Of a DNA stretch of 64,000 nucleotides, positions 8,430 to 16,359 are shown one piece after another (within the stretch, counting starts at the first letter, position 1; the number at the start of each line of letters is the position of its first letter). The notes under the pieces were generated by a model. The model was given only the letters and a program-made list of their open reading frames with translations. It did not search any database and was not told where the DNA came from. This DNA is from Amycolatopsis lexingtonensis. Lineage in GTDB: Bacteria; Actinomycetota; Actinomycetes; Mycobacteriales; Pseudonocardiaceae. The DNA lies in assembly GCF_014873755.1 (NCBI RefSeq), contig NZ_JADBEG010000001.1, forward strand, positions 1,862,501-1,926,500. Reading direction: 5' to 3'. Both the position numbers and the translations under genes were made by a program.

Positions 8430-8780
8430 TCAGGCCGGGATCAGGCAGAAGAGGTGCCCCTCGGGATCGGCGAGCACGACCCAGTCGGTCCCGCCGGGCT
8501 GGAAGTCCGGCCGGGTGGCCCCGAGTCCTTCGAACTCGGCGACGGCGGCTTCGAGGTCGCCGACGGTGAGGTCGAGGTGCGCGTGCTTGGCCGCGTCCGG
8601 CCAGCCGGGGCCGCGGTAGCCCTCGACGCGCTGGAAGCCGAGCCCGACCGGGCCGCCGCCGAGCTGGGCGGAGTCCGCGTCCTGGTGCGCCACCTCCCGG
8701 CCGAGCGCCTTGGCGTAGAAGGCGGCGAGCGCGGCGGGGTCGGCGCAGTCGAGGACGATCGTGGTGAGTTCTGCGGGCAT
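8430..8780 (-). CDS. VOC/glyoxalase-family protein
   Basis: A 116-aa single-domain protein of the vicinal oxygen chelate fold. The N-terminal strand TTIVLDCADPAALAAFY and the C-terminal WVVLADPEGHLFCL segment are typical of this family (dioxygenase, glyoxalase or resistance type). The ATG has AGGAG 7 bases upstream. It is divergent from an AraC-type regulator, 106 bp apart, and such pairs are often regulator/target. Substrate unknown. Confidence 0.85.
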   Translation of the reverse strand: MPAELTTIVLDCADPAALAAFYAKALGREVAHQDADSAQLGGGPVGLGFQRVEGYRGPGWPDAAKHAHLDLTVGDLEAAVAEFEGLGATRPDFQPGGTDWVVLADPEGHLFCLIPA

Positions 8781-8886
8781 GGAACCGCTCCTTTCGTTGT
8801 GCGGCAGCCTGCCCGCGGTCCCGGGGTGCGGTCTTGAAGATCCTTGCGGCGCGGAATTGTCGTACCCCCGGCGTACCGTCCGGGAC

Positions 8887-9666
8887 GTGCGTGAAGCAGT
8901 CGAAGTCGTGGCCCGCCCCGGGTACGCGGTGAGCGTGGTCGAATGCGCCGACGACCACACCGGGTGGTCGCCGCCCGAGGTGTCGCCGGCGTACCGGATG
9001 GTGCTCGTCCGCCGTGGCCGGTTCCGCCGTCGTGCCGGGGGAGTGGTGGCGGACGCCGACCGGACGGTGGCCTACCTCGCCGTGCCCGGCGACGAGGAGT
9101 GCTTCGCGCACCCGGCGGGCGGGGACACCTGCACGTCGGTGAGTTTCGGGTCCCGCTTGTGGTCCCGCCTGGCGGGCGAGCGCCCAGCGCGGCCGGTGGT
9201 GTATGTCGACGCCGAGTTGGAACTGGCCCACCGCCGAGCCGTCGCATCGGCGGCCGACCCGGATTACGCGCTGGCGGAGGAGTTACTGGTCCTGGTGGGC
9301 CGGGCGATCACCCGGGCGGTGACCGGGACGGCGCGTGCGGACGACCGCGAGCTGGTCGCGCGGGCCAGGGAAGCGATCGGCGCCGACGATCCGGCGTCGG
9401 GCGGGCTGTTCCCGCTGGCGGAGGCGCTGGGGGTGTCACCGTACCGGTTGAGCCGCGTGTTCCCGCGCGAGCTGGGTGTTTCGGTGACGCGGTACCGCAA
9501 CCGGGTACGCGTCGGCCGGGCACTCGACCGGCTGGCCGCGGGGGAGCGGGAGCTGGCGGTGCTGGCGGCGGATCTGGGGTTCGCCGACCAGGCCCACTTG
9601 ACGCGCACGGTCCGCGAGCACACCGGCGCGACACCGGGGGTGATGCGCCGGCTGCTGGCGAACTAG
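8887..9666 (+). CDS. AraC-family transcriptional regulator
   Basis: A 259-aa regulator with an N-terminal cupin-like sensor (about 1-135) and a C-terminal AraC double helix-turn-helix (about 160-259): LAEALGVSPYRLSRVFPREL is the first helix-turn-helix and LAADLGFADQAHLTRTVREH the second. The GTG start at 8887 is preferred because it begins with the sensor domain; an earlier start would overlap the divergent VOC gene. It probably acts on the VOC gene, which it faces. Ligand unknown. Confidence 0.83.
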   Translation: MREAVEVVARPGYAVSVVECADDHTGWSPPEVSPAYRMVLVRRGRFRRRAGGVVADADRTVAYLAVPGDEECFAHPAGGDTCTSVSFGSRLWSRLAGERPARPVVYVDAELELAHRRAVASAADPDYALAEELLVLVGRAITRAVTGTARADDRELVARAREAIGADDPASGGLFPLAEALGVSPYRLSRVFPRELGVSVTRYRNRVRVGRALDRLAAGERELAVLAADLGFADQAHLTRTVREHTGATPGVMRRLLAN

Positions 9667-9864
9667 ACGGAGAAGCGAACCGTCCCACGCCACCACCGGA
9701 CGTGGTCCCACATGCAGCTCGGCGCGCGCGAACCACAGCACCGATGAGCCCGAACCCCGCCACCCGGCTCGCAAGGATCGCGCGGCGGGCACGGAGTTAG
9801 GCGCGTGGTCACCCCCAGCGGCCACGTGAGTCACCCCGTGGCCGCAGCGCCACCCAGGGTCCTG
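9667..9864. other. Intergenic stretch with no recognisable gene
   Basis: Together with the regulatory repeats that follow, this forms a 313-bp gap between the AraC-family gene and the XRE-family gene. I see no convincing coding region, RNA gene or terminator in this part. Confidence 0.5.
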
Positions 9865-9966
9865 TGTCATGTTTCCGAAACACCGAACGGGGGTATCGTA
9901 GTCTTTCCGGGACGGCCTGTGTCAAGTTTTCGGAACAGCTACGCTGATGGTTGTCACGTTTCACGG
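9865..9966. promoter_or_regulatory. Three direct repeats upstream of the XRE gene
   Basis: Three copies of a TGTCA-n-GTTT motif start at 9865 (TGTCATGTTTCCGAAACA), 9920 (TGTCAAGTTTTCGGAACA) and 9952 (TGTCACGTTTCACGG, shorter). The first contains the perfect inverted repeat GTTTC-C-GAAAC. They lie directly in front of the XRE / ImmA-IrrE operon and are probable operators for the XRE protein. Binding is inferred. Confidence 0.55.
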
Positions 9967-9979
9967 CTGAGGGTGGTGT

Positions 9980-10417
9980 GTGGTGAGCGAAGAGCGCAGT
10001 TTCGCCGAACGGCTGGCGCACTTGATCGCGACCGTGCACCCGCCGGACCGCAAGCCGTACTCCTACCGGGAGATCGCGACCGGGGTCGCCGACCAGACCG
10101 GCGTCTCGATGTCGGCGACGCACGTGCAGCAGCTGGCCGTCGGCGCGCGCAAGGACCCCAAGCGCTCGCACATCCAGGCGCTCGCGCAGTTCTTCGGCGT
10201 GCCCGTCACCTACTTCTTCGACGAAGAGGTCGCCGGCCAGGTCGACCAGCAGGTCGAGGACGTCGTGGCGTGGCGTGACACCGAAGCGCGGAACCTGGCG
10301 CAGCGCGCGATGCGGCTCTCGCCGCGCGACCGCGAGACCGTGACGGCGCTGCTCGACCAGCTCAGCAGTTACGACGACAACCGCAGCCGCGAAGGCCGCC
10401 GCCGGAAGCCCGAGTGA
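9980..10417 (+). CDS. XRE-family helix-turn-helix regulator
   Basis: A 145-aa protein with an N-terminal Cro/CI-type helix-turn-helix (about residues 9-72). The segment YSYREIATGVADQTGVSMSA and the end IQALAQFFGVPVTYFF match the actinobacterial regulators found next to ImmA/IrrE peptidases. The C-terminal tail is charged and probably flexible. The GTG start follows an AGGGTGGTG ribosome site. It is the first gene of a three-gene block (XRE, metallopeptidase, multi-TM protein) and probably autoregulates through the repeats just upstream. In related systems the peptidase cleaves or relieves the XRE repressor; that is an analogy, not shown here. Confidence 0.85.
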   Translation: MVSEERSFAERLAHLIATVHPPDRKPYSYREIATGVADQTGVSMSATHVQQLAVGARKDPKRSHIQALAQFFGVPVTYFFDEEVAGQVDQQVEDVVAWRDTEARNLAQRAMRLSPRDRETVTALLDQLSSYDDNRSREGRRRKPE

Positions 10418-10436
10418 GTCACCGCGGTCGGTTACG

Positions 10437-11027
10437 ATGACCTCGTCCGTGATCGCGCCCCGGTGCAGCCGGCTGGCGCCCGGTGAGCGGGGAGGACCCA
10501 TCGACGAGCGTGGTCTGCCGGACCTCCGCGACCGGGCGCGGGCGCGCGTCCGGACGGTGCTCGCCGCCGTCCCGCTGCCGCGGCCGTGGTCGATGAACGG
10601 CTGGGTGGACGGTCTCGAGGCGTGGCGGGGGCGCGAGATCGACCTGGTCCCGATCGCCTACCGGCCCGGGCAGCCGTCCGGGGCCTGGCAAGCGCGCCCG
10701 GGCTACGACCTGATCGCCTACACCGAGCACACGTCGGCGCTGCACCAGGACCACATCATCGCCCACGAGCTCGCCCACATGCTGTGCGCGCACACCGGCA
10801 CCTGCCTGATGGCCGAGTCCGAAGCCGCCGAGCTGGCCCCGGACCTCGCGCCGGCGGCGTTGTCGCACCTGCTCACGCGCGTCACGAGCAGCACCGAGGA
10901 GTACGAAGCCGAGCTGATCGCCGTCCTGCTGATGAGCGCGGCGACCAGCGAGCCACCCGCCGTTCAGCCGGGCGCGTCCGGCCGGGCGGCCGACCAGGCT
11001 AGGCGGCTGGCGGCACTCCTGGGATAG
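10437..11027 (+). CDS. ImmA/IrrE-type metallopeptidase
   Basis: A 196-aa protein with the zinc motif HELAH in HQDHIIAHELAHMLCAHTGT (about residues 102-121), preceded by a short beta domain. This is the minimal ImmA/IrrE fold. It has a weak ribosome site at the ATG; translation may be coupled to the XRE gene 19 bp upstream. In phage and ICE systems this class degrades a partner XRE repressor, and the adjacent XRE gene is the obvious candidate target. The third gene of the block is a membrane protein, suggesting a membrane signal. No catalytic residue is missing. Confidence 0.82.
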   Translation: MTSSVIAPRCSRLAPGERGGPIDERGLPDLRDRARARVRTVLAAVPLPRPWSMNGWVDGLEAWRGREIDLVPIAYRPGQPSGAWQARPGYDLIAYTEHTSALHQDHIIAHELAHMLCAHTGTCLMAESEAAELAPDLAPAALSHLLTRVTSSTEEYEAELIAVLLMSAATSEPPAVQPGASGRAADQARRLAALLG

Positions 11028-11036
11028 TCGCGTCCC

Positions 11037-12116
11037 GTGATCGACATTCTGTTCCTCGGGGTCGGGGCGTTCGCGCTCGTCGTCGGCATCTGGCGGGCCG
11101 TCCGCGCGCGGCGCACCGGTGCGGGCGCGGGACTGGCCGTCTCGCTCATCGCGCTGGGCGCCGCGTTCTGCTTCCTCTCCAACCGCACGCAGCAGTTCGA
11201 GAGCGAGCTCTACCCCAGCCTCGGCCGCCTGCTGTCGAACCTGGCGACGATGGTCGCCGCGTACGGGATCGGGCTGACGGTCGCGGAAATCAGCGGCACC
11301 CGCGACCGCGGCCGCCGCACCCGGGCGATCGCGCTCGGCGTCGCGCTGACGCTGCTGACCGTGATGTTCTTCAGCACATCGGACCTGCCGCGCGGGGTCG
11401 GCCTGTTCGACGAGCTGTACCGCACCCACCCGACGCTGGTCGTCTACGTCTTCACCTACACCGTGTACCTGGGCCTCGCGGTCATCGACATCGGGATCGT
11501 GGCCGCGGTGACGATCCGCGCGAGCGGCGGCGCACTGCGCGCCGGGCTGGCGCTGTTGCTGCTGGCGTCGGCGTTCGCGATCGCGTACCTCACGGGGAAG
11601 GTCGTCGCGACGATCCACGCGCTGGAGGCCGACCACCCGGCGAAAGCGTTGTGCCGCGGGCCGTTCTCGACGCTGCCGTGCACCCTGGACGTCGGGTTCC
11701 CGGCCGTGTCGGTGCTGCTGATCGTGCTGGGCCTGACGATCCCGGCGGTCCCCGGCCTGGCGGCGGCCCGCCGCGACGCGCGGACGTTGCGCCTGCTGCG
11801 CCCCCTGCGCGCGCACCTGACGCGCCGCTACCCGGAGATCGTCCGCATCGACCCGGGCGGCCCGTCCCGCCGCGAGCGCCTGCTGACGGCGATGAGCGAA
11901 ACCAACGACGGCCTGATCCTGGCCGGCGCCACCCCGGACCTCCCGCCCGCCGCGGCGGCGCGCCTGGTCCGCGACCTCCCGGACGAACCCGAAGAAACCC
12001 CACCCCCCACCGCGGCCGCCGAACCGTTCGCCGCGGACGTGGCCCGGCTCCGCGCGATCGCCCGCGCCTACCGGAAACTGGAGGGATCGGCCCCGCCCGA
12101 ACCGACGCCACGGTGA
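11037..12116 (+). CDS. MAB_1171c-type multi-TM membrane protein with cytoplasmic tail
   Basis: A 359-aa protein with about seven transmembrane helices in residues 1-240 (first helix IDILFLGVGAFALVVGIW) and a soluble C-terminal region of about 115 residues resembling the DUF6545 domain that accompanies this family. The GTG start lies 9 bases after the stop of the peptidase gene. Databases call the family putative transporter, but no transport motif is visible; it may be a sensor. It repeatedly occurs with XRE and ImmA/IrrE genes in actinobacteria, which is the pattern seen here. Confidence 0.75.
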   Translation: MIDILFLGVGAFALVVGIWRAVRARRTGAGAGLAVSLIALGAAFCFLSNRTQQFESELYPSLGRLLSNLATMVAAYGIGLTVAEISGTRDRGRRTRAIALGVALTLLTVMFFSTSDLPRGVGLFDELYRTHPTLVVYVFTYTVYLGLAVIDIGIVAAVTIRASGGALRAGLALLLLASAFAIAYLTGKVVATIHALEADHPAKALCRGPFSTLPCTLDVGFPAVSVLLIVLGLTIPAVPGLAAARRDARTLRLLRPLRAHLTRRYPEIVRIDPGGPSRRERLLTAMSETNDGLILAGATPDLPPAAAARLVRDLPDEPEETPPPTAAAEPFAADVARLRAIARAYRKLEGSAPPEPTPR

Positions 12117-12189
12117 GCGGCCGTCACGCCACGACAACCGGCACACGGACCACCCGGCGGTCAGCCTCGGTTCGCGGGGCGCCTGCCGT

Positions 12190-12702
12190 TCAGCCCCCGA
12201 ACGGCGCTGAGAGCCTCGGTTCCCAGCCCTTGTCCGTGAGCGCGACCAGCTGCAACTCCACCGCCCGGTCATACACCGGAAGCAGCGGCCGGACCTCGGC
12301 GGCCACCCGCTCGAGGACCTCCACCTCACCACCCATCGCCACCGTCAGGTGCGCGGCCGGCCGGGGACCGAACCGCCCGCCGTACGGCTCGACCGAGGGC
12401 CACCGAGCGCAGACCGCGTCGGTGACCGGCTGGAGGGCGGGGACCGGGATCGCCGCGAAACCGGGCGCGGTCAAGAACTCGGTCAGCGGCACGTCGATCG
12501 GCGGGAACGTCGCCGCCAGCTCGCGCGCCGCGTCGAGGACCTGGTCGGTCAGCTCCGCATCCGGCAAGAAGGGGTAGAGGGCCGTCACGTGGGCGGGCAG
12601 GCCGGGGCGGACCAGGGCGGGGTCGACGCGGCGGGCGGCGTCCAGGATCGGCTCGGCGGCGGGCAGCAGGATCACCAGTGCGGTGGTTCCGGTTTCGGGC
12701 AC
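12190..12702 (-). CDS. 2'-5' RNA ligase-family protein
   Basis: A 170-aa protein of the 2H phosphoesterase superfamily. Both HxT motifs are present: HVTALYP (about residue 38) and HLTVAMG (about residue 117), so the active site is intact. Family members ligate or hydrolyse 2'-5' or cyclic phosphodiester bonds in RNA or nucleotides; the in-vivo substrate is usually unknown. Its stop lies 73 bp from the convergent end of the MAB_1171c-type gene. Confidence 0.85.
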   Translation of the reverse strand: MPETGTTALVILLPAAEPILDAARRVDPALVRPGLPAHVTALYPFLPDAELTDQVLDAARELAATFPPIDVPLTEFLTAPGFAAIPVPALQPVTDAVCARWPSVEPYGGRFGPRPAAHLTVAMGGEVEVLERVAAEVRPLLPVYDRAVELQLVALTDKGWEPRLSAPFGG

Positions 12703-12718
12703 CTCCGCATCATGGCAG

Positions 12719-13138
12719 TCACGCGACGGCGGACTCCGGGAACCGGCCCGCGCGGGCCAAGGAAAGGCTGCGCCGGCACAGCTCGACGAGCTCCTCGTTG
12801 GCGCGGCTGCGCGGGACGCGCCCGCAGAGCCCGCACCGGATGGTCACCTCGCCGGCCAGTTCGTCGACCGCGACCAGCGCCTGGTGGTCGCAGCGGCGGC
12901 ACCAGCGGTAGCCGATCGCCGGGTTCGTGTGTACCGGCGACGACACGCATTCGTGCAGCCAGCGGCGGTGCGTGCGGCAGGTGACGCGGTCGGTCGGATC
13001 GAGGCCGCCGTCGTCTTCCACGCGGTCTTCGCTCGCCAGCGTCGAAGCCAGCAGCGGCTGCCGCGCGGCCGCGGGCCGGTCTTCGGGGTTCGGCGTGGCC
13101 CACGCGTGGTGGTCGCCGCACCGGCACTTCTCGCTCAT
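12719..13138 (-). CDS. Hypothetical cysteine/histidine-rich zinc-ribbon protein
   Basis: A 139-aa protein with several paired metal ligands: CRCGDHH at the N terminus, CRTHRRWLHEC in the middle, and WCRRCDH followed by RCGLCGR near residue 100. The last two resemble a zinc ribbon. The ATG at 13138 begins just before the first Cys cluster; an upstream start would add a non-conserved leader. It sits 16 bp upstream of the 2'-5' RNA ligase-like gene on the same strand and may be co-transcribed with it. No function can be assigned. Confidence 0.6.
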   Translation of the reverse strand: MSEKCRCGDHHAWATPNPEDRPAAARQPLLASTLASEDRVEDDGGLDPTDRVTCRTHRRWLHECVSSPVHTNPAIGYRWCRRCDHQALVAVDELAGEVTIRCGLCGRVPRSRANEELVELCRRSLSLARAGRFPESAVA

Positions 13139-13278
13139 GTCGCCCCCAGGGTCGGGTCGTTCGATGGCTCGAGTGTGAGCGCGGCCACGCACGGCGGACA
13201 ACCGGAAAAGCGCTCTGTGTCGACCGGCGGCACGCCATTCGCGTCGGACGGGTGAGCGGACTTCGGCGCTCAGTTATG

Positions 13279-13291
13279 CGAACATATGTTC
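13279..13291. promoter_or_regulatory. LexA (SOS) box overlapping the dinB start
   Basis: CGAACATATGTTC matches the actinobacterial LexA consensus CGAAC-N4-GTTCG except for the final base. It ends one base before the ATG of the DNA polymerase IV gene, so it would cover the -10 region (TATGTT at 13285-13290). This arrangement implies a leaderless, SOS-repressible transcript. Confidence 0.68.
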
Positions 13292-13292
13292 T

Positions 13293-14483
13293 ATGACCGA
13301 CGAGGGGCCCATCCTGCACGCCGATCTCGACTCGTTCTACGCGTCGGTCGAGCAGCGCGACGATCCGGCGTTGAAAGGACGGCCGGTGATCGTCGGCGGC
13401 GGGGTCGTGCTCGCCGCGAGTTACGAGGCCAAGGCCTACGGCGTGCGCACGGCGATGGGCGGCACGCAGGCCCGCAGGCTGTGCCCGCACGCGGTCGTCG
13501 TGCCGCCGCGGATGTCGGCGTACCTGGCCGCCAGCCGCGCGGTGTTCCAGGTGTTCCACGACACGACGCCTTGGGTGGAAGGCATCTCGATCGACGAGGC
13601 GTTCCTGGACGTCGGCGGGTTGGCCAGGATCGGCGGACGGCCGAGCCACATCGCCGAACGGCTCCGCGCCGCCGTCGCCGAGCGGGCGGGGCTGCCGATC
13701 ACGGTCGGGGTGGCGCGGACGAAGTTCCTCGCCAAGGTCGCCAGCCGGGTGGCCAAACCGGACGGCCTGCTCGTCGTCCCGCACGACGGCGAGCTGGAGT
13801 TCCTCCACCCGCTGCCGGTTTCGGCGCTCTGGGGCGTCGGCAAGGTCACCACGGAGAAGCTGCACGCGCGCGGGATCCGCACGGTCGGCCAGCTCGCGAC
13901 GTCCGAGCAGGTCGACCTCGACGGCTTGCTCGGCCGCGGACCCGGCCGCCACCTCCACGCCCTCGCGCACAACCGCGACCCGCGCCGGGTGGAGGTGGGG
14001 GTGCGGCGCCGCTCGATCGGCGCCCAGCGGTCACTCGGCCGCGGCAGGCGGACCCCGGCCGAGCTGGACGTCGTGCTGGTGGCGCTGATCGACCGGATCG
14101 CCCGCCGGCTGCGAGCGGCCCACCGCGTCTGCCGGACGGTCACGATCCGCCTGCGCTTCGCGGATTTCGAACGCGCGACCCGTTCGCACACGCTGGCCGA
14201 CCCGACAGCCGGCACCGGCGTGCTGCTCGCCGCGGCGCGGGAACTGCTCGTCGCCGCGCTCCCGCTGATCGCGGACCGGGGGATCACGCTGCTCGGCGCC
14301 GCACTGTCCAACCTGACCGACGACGACCCGTTCCAGCTCGCCCTCCCCTTCGAACGGCAGCGGGCGACGGAACTCGACAGCGCGCTGGACGCGGTGCGCG
14401 ACCGTTTCGGGAAGGCGGCGGTCACCCGCGCGGTTCTGCTCGGCCGCCCGGACGACCTCGAAGTGCCGATGCTCCCCGACTGA
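13293..14483 (+). CDS. dinB: DNA polymerase IV (Y-family translesion polymerase)
   Basis: A 396-aa Y-family polymerase that copies damaged templates. The catalytic acidic residues are visible in HADLDSFYASVEQ (about residue 11) and SIDEAFLDV (about residue 102). Palm, fingers, thumb (LWGVGKVT helix-hairpin-helix, about residue 180) and little-finger domains are all of normal length. No clear beta-clamp motif was identified beyond the C-terminal FQLALPF segment, which resembles one. The ATG follows immediately after a LexA box and has no ribosome site, which suggests leaderless translation and SOS control. Confidence 0.93.
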   Translation: MTDEGPILHADLDSFYASVEQRDDPALKGRPVIVGGGVVLAASYEAKAYGVRTAMGGTQARRLCPHAVVVPPRMSAYLAASRAVFQVFHDTTPWVEGISIDEAFLDVGGLARIGGRPSHIAERLRAAVAERAGLPITVGVARTKFLAKVASRVAKPDGLLVVPHDGELEFLHPLPVSALWGVGKVTTEKLHARGIRTVGQLATSEQVDLDGLLGRGPGRHLHALAHNRDPRRVEVGVRRRSIGAQRSLGRGRRTPAELDVVLVALIDRIARRLRAAHRVCRTVTIRLRFADFERATRSHTLADPTAGTGVLLAAARELLVAALPLIADRGITLLGAALSNLTDDDPFQLALPFERQRATELDSALDAVRDRFGKAAVTRAVLLGRPDDLEVPMLPD

Positions 14484-14495
14484 GGAATCGCCGGA

Positions 14496-15356
14496 TCAGC
14501 TGTCGATGCGGCGGGCATGGGTCAGCGTGGACAGGGCGACGGGCCGAAGCGCGTCGGTGCGCTCCCACAGCCGCGCGGCGATGCTCTGCCGCTGCCCGGC
14601 CTGTTCGAGGACTTCGAATCCCGCGGCGCGCAAGAGATCGGCGAACGCGGCGGGGGAGAGGACCGTGTGCCACGGCTCACCCCCGGCCGCGGCGACCGGC
14701 CCGACCGCTTCGGCGTAACCGTTTCCGGCCGCGTCGCGCAGTTCCGCGGGAAGCAGGTGATCCGCGACGATTTCCGATCCCGGCGCGAAACGGCCGAGAT
14801 CCGTCAATGTGGCGGCAATCGCCTCGCGCGTCAGGTACATGGTGACACCGAGCCAGCTCACGAACACGGGGCGAAACAGGTCCAGTCCACTCTGGACGAG
14901 CCGTTCCCGGAGCGGATCCGCTTCGAAGTCGACCGGCACGAAGGTGACCGAAGCCGGTTCGGCGATCCCGGCGGCGGCGAGCAGTTCCCGTTTGACCACC
15001 TGGGTCGCCGGGTGGTCGACCTCGAACACCCGGAAACGTCCGGGTACTGTGCGATATGCGAACGAATCGAGGCCGGCGCCCAGAATCAGATACTGGTCTA
15101 TACCGGAATGGGAGAGCCGCTCCTCGGTGAACCGGCTTCGGCACAGCGCCTCGGCGCGGGCCCCCGCGAGGACCGGATGGGTGCCGTGGAGCCTGTGGTA
15201 TACCAAGAGATCCTCCGCCCGCGCGCCGAGGAGCGTCACGGCGAAGGAGTCCGCGAAGATGTACGGTTCGGCGTCGACGAGCAAATGTGCCGCCCGTGCG
15301 GCGGCTGCGGTGAAGGCGGTCCGGCTGGCATTACCGGGAAACTCGGGGTTGGTCAC
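14496..15356 (-). CDS. SAM-dependent methyltransferase, TIGR00027 / leucine carboxyl methyltransferase-like
   Basis: A 286-aa class I methyltransferase. SRTAFTAAAARA near the N terminus and the SAM-binding YLILGAGLDSFAYR (about residue 95), followed by FEVDHPATQVVK, identify the putative O-methyltransferase family (TIGR00027) common in mycobacteria and Amycolatopsis. The GTG start at 15356 is chosen because the family usually begins with a short basic/polar leader before SRTA; only a weak GGTG ribosome site is present. Substrate unknown. It converges on dinB with a 12-bp gap. Confidence 0.85.
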   Translation of the reverse strand: MTNPEFPGNASRTAFTAAAARAAHLLVDAEPYIFADSFAVTLLGARAEDLLVYHRLHGTHPVLAGARAEALCRSRFTEERLSHSGIDQYLILGAGLDSFAYRTVPGRFRVFEVDHPATQVVKRELLAAAGIAEPASVTFVPVDFEADPLRERLVQSGLDLFRPVFVSWLGVTMYLTREAIAATLTDLGRFAPGSEIVADHLLPAELRDAAGNGYAEAVGPVAAAGGEPWHTVLSPAAFADLLRAAGFEVLEQAGQRQSIAARLWERTDALRPVALSTLTHARRIDS

Positions 15357-15574
15357 GTCACCACGGTACCGATTTGATTTCGAGCATATCACAAAATTGA
15401 TTTTTCGACAAGACGCAGCCCATTTCGACTCCGTTGCGGTCACTCTGGACCCGGGCGACCCGCTCGCCCGGGCGGCCATTGTGGACGCTTCACGGGTGTC
15501 GCGCGTGCCGGACGGGATTCGACAGGTTAGGGTCTGTCCGACCGTGTTCTGGAGAAGATGAGGAACGACGAACC

Positions 15575-15985
15575 ATGGCGCAACGGGTGCAGGTCCAGAT
15601 GGTGGACGACCTCGACGGGAGCGAGGCTTCGCAGACCGTCCCCTTCAGTCTCGACGGGGTGACCTACGAAATCGACCTGTCGGAGGACAACGCCTCCGCG
15701 CTGCGCGACGAACTCGCGCGCTACGTCGGCGCCGCGCGGCGCATCGGGGGCCGCAAGGTCCGCCTCGCGACCGGCCAGTCGCTGTCCGGCTCGGGCAGCT
15801 CGGGCACCGACCGCGAGCGCAACCGGCAGATCCGCGAATGGGCCCAGGCCAACGGCTACGAGGTCGCCGAGCGCGGCCGCCTCTCCAGCGAGATCATCGC
15901 CGGCTTCGAGGCCGACCAGGCCGCGGCGGCCGAGCCGGTCGACACCAAGCCGGCGCGCAAGCGGGCCCCGCGCAAGAAGTCTTGA
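15575..15985 (+). CDS. lsr2: Lsr2 nucleoid-associated protein
   Basis: A 136-aa xenogeneic silencer that bridges AT-rich DNA. The N-terminal dimerisation domain begins MAQRVQVQMVDDLDG and contains VTYEIDLSE; the C-terminal DNA-binding domain has IREWAQANGYEVAERGRLS, where the RGR loop enters the minor groove. A lysine/arginine-rich tail ends the protein. Length is slightly above the mycobacterial form. The ATG is preceded by GAGGAA at good spacing. In relatives lsr2 is often next to clpC; here it is followed by hairpins and a transporter gene, so this may be a second copy. Confidence 0.95.
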   Translation: MAQRVQVQMVDDLDGSEASQTVPFSLDGVTYEIDLSEDNASALRDELARYVGAARRIGGRKVRLATGQSLSGSGSSGTDRERNRQIREWAQANGYEVAERGRLSSEIIAGFEADQAAAAEPVDTKPARKRAPRKKS

Positions 15986-16067
15986 GGTCGGCGGAACCGC
16001 CTGACGCGTAGCCGGATCGTCGCGGTGAGTGCGCACCGCGCGGTCCGCTCGCGGGAGTTCCGGCCGG

Positions 16068-16124
16068 AGCGCCCCGATGGGACGTCGAGTGCGATCACCG
16101 CGCCCGACGTCACTTCGGGGCGCT
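16068..16124. terminator. Two-segment hairpin downstream of lsr2
   Basis: AGCGCCCCGA (16068-16077) pairs with TCGGGGCGCT (16115-16124). Inside it GACGTCG (16081-16087) pairs with CGACGTC (16105-16111), leaving a 17-base apical loop and small internal loops. This is a plausible factor-independent terminator for lsr2, followed by TTCGTG. Confidence 0.6.
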
Positions 16125-16249
16125 TTCGTGCGTCCGTAGGTGTTCGTTGTGGACGACGGACGCGGTTCGGCGGGTGTCAAACCTTGTCGACGGTGCCTTC
16201 GATGGCCAGACTGTCAGTGCTCCGCGCGGCCGGTACCGCGTAGGAGCAC
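16125..16249. other. Gap between two hairpins
   Basis: The 374-bp space between lsr2 and the OFA transporter is mostly occupied by two strong hairpins; this interval lies between them. I find no supported protein gene. A short untranslated RNA ending at the second hairpin is possible but unproven. Confidence 0.3.
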
Positions 16250-16290
16250 CGGCCCGGTGGCCGCCTCCTCCCTCGATGGCCACCGGGCCG
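16250..16290. terminator. 13-bp perfect hairpin terminator
   Basis: CGGCCCGGTGGCC (16250-16262) and GGCCACCGGGCCG (16278-16290) form a perfect 13-bp stem with a 15-base loop, followed by CCTTCTTGCC. It insulates the OFA transporter operon from upstream transcription, or ends an unknown RNA starting after lsr2. Confidence 0.65.
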
Positions 16291-16317
16291 CCTTCTTGCC
16301 TCAACCGGCCGTCTACC

Positions 16318-16334
16318 GCATACTGCATACAATC
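16318..16334. promoter_or_regulatory. GntR-type operator, site 1 (OFA transporter 1)
   Basis: GCATACTGCATACAATC contains ATAC-T-GCAT. It matches sites at 21486 and 30963, both also followed by CAATC. It lies 25 bases upstream of the ATG of the first OFA-family transporter and shares the extension CTGCAGTCTGC-like sequence with the site at 21486. Confidence 0.65.
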
Positions 16335-16359
16335 TGCAGTCTGCGAGGAGGCGGTCGCC

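Noticed and set aside
10419..12332. Long minus-strand open frame opposite the ImmA/IrrE and MAB_1171c-type genes
   Set aside because: Low-complexity Arg/Gln/Gly-rich translation; the plus-strand frames carry the HELAH motif and TM helices.
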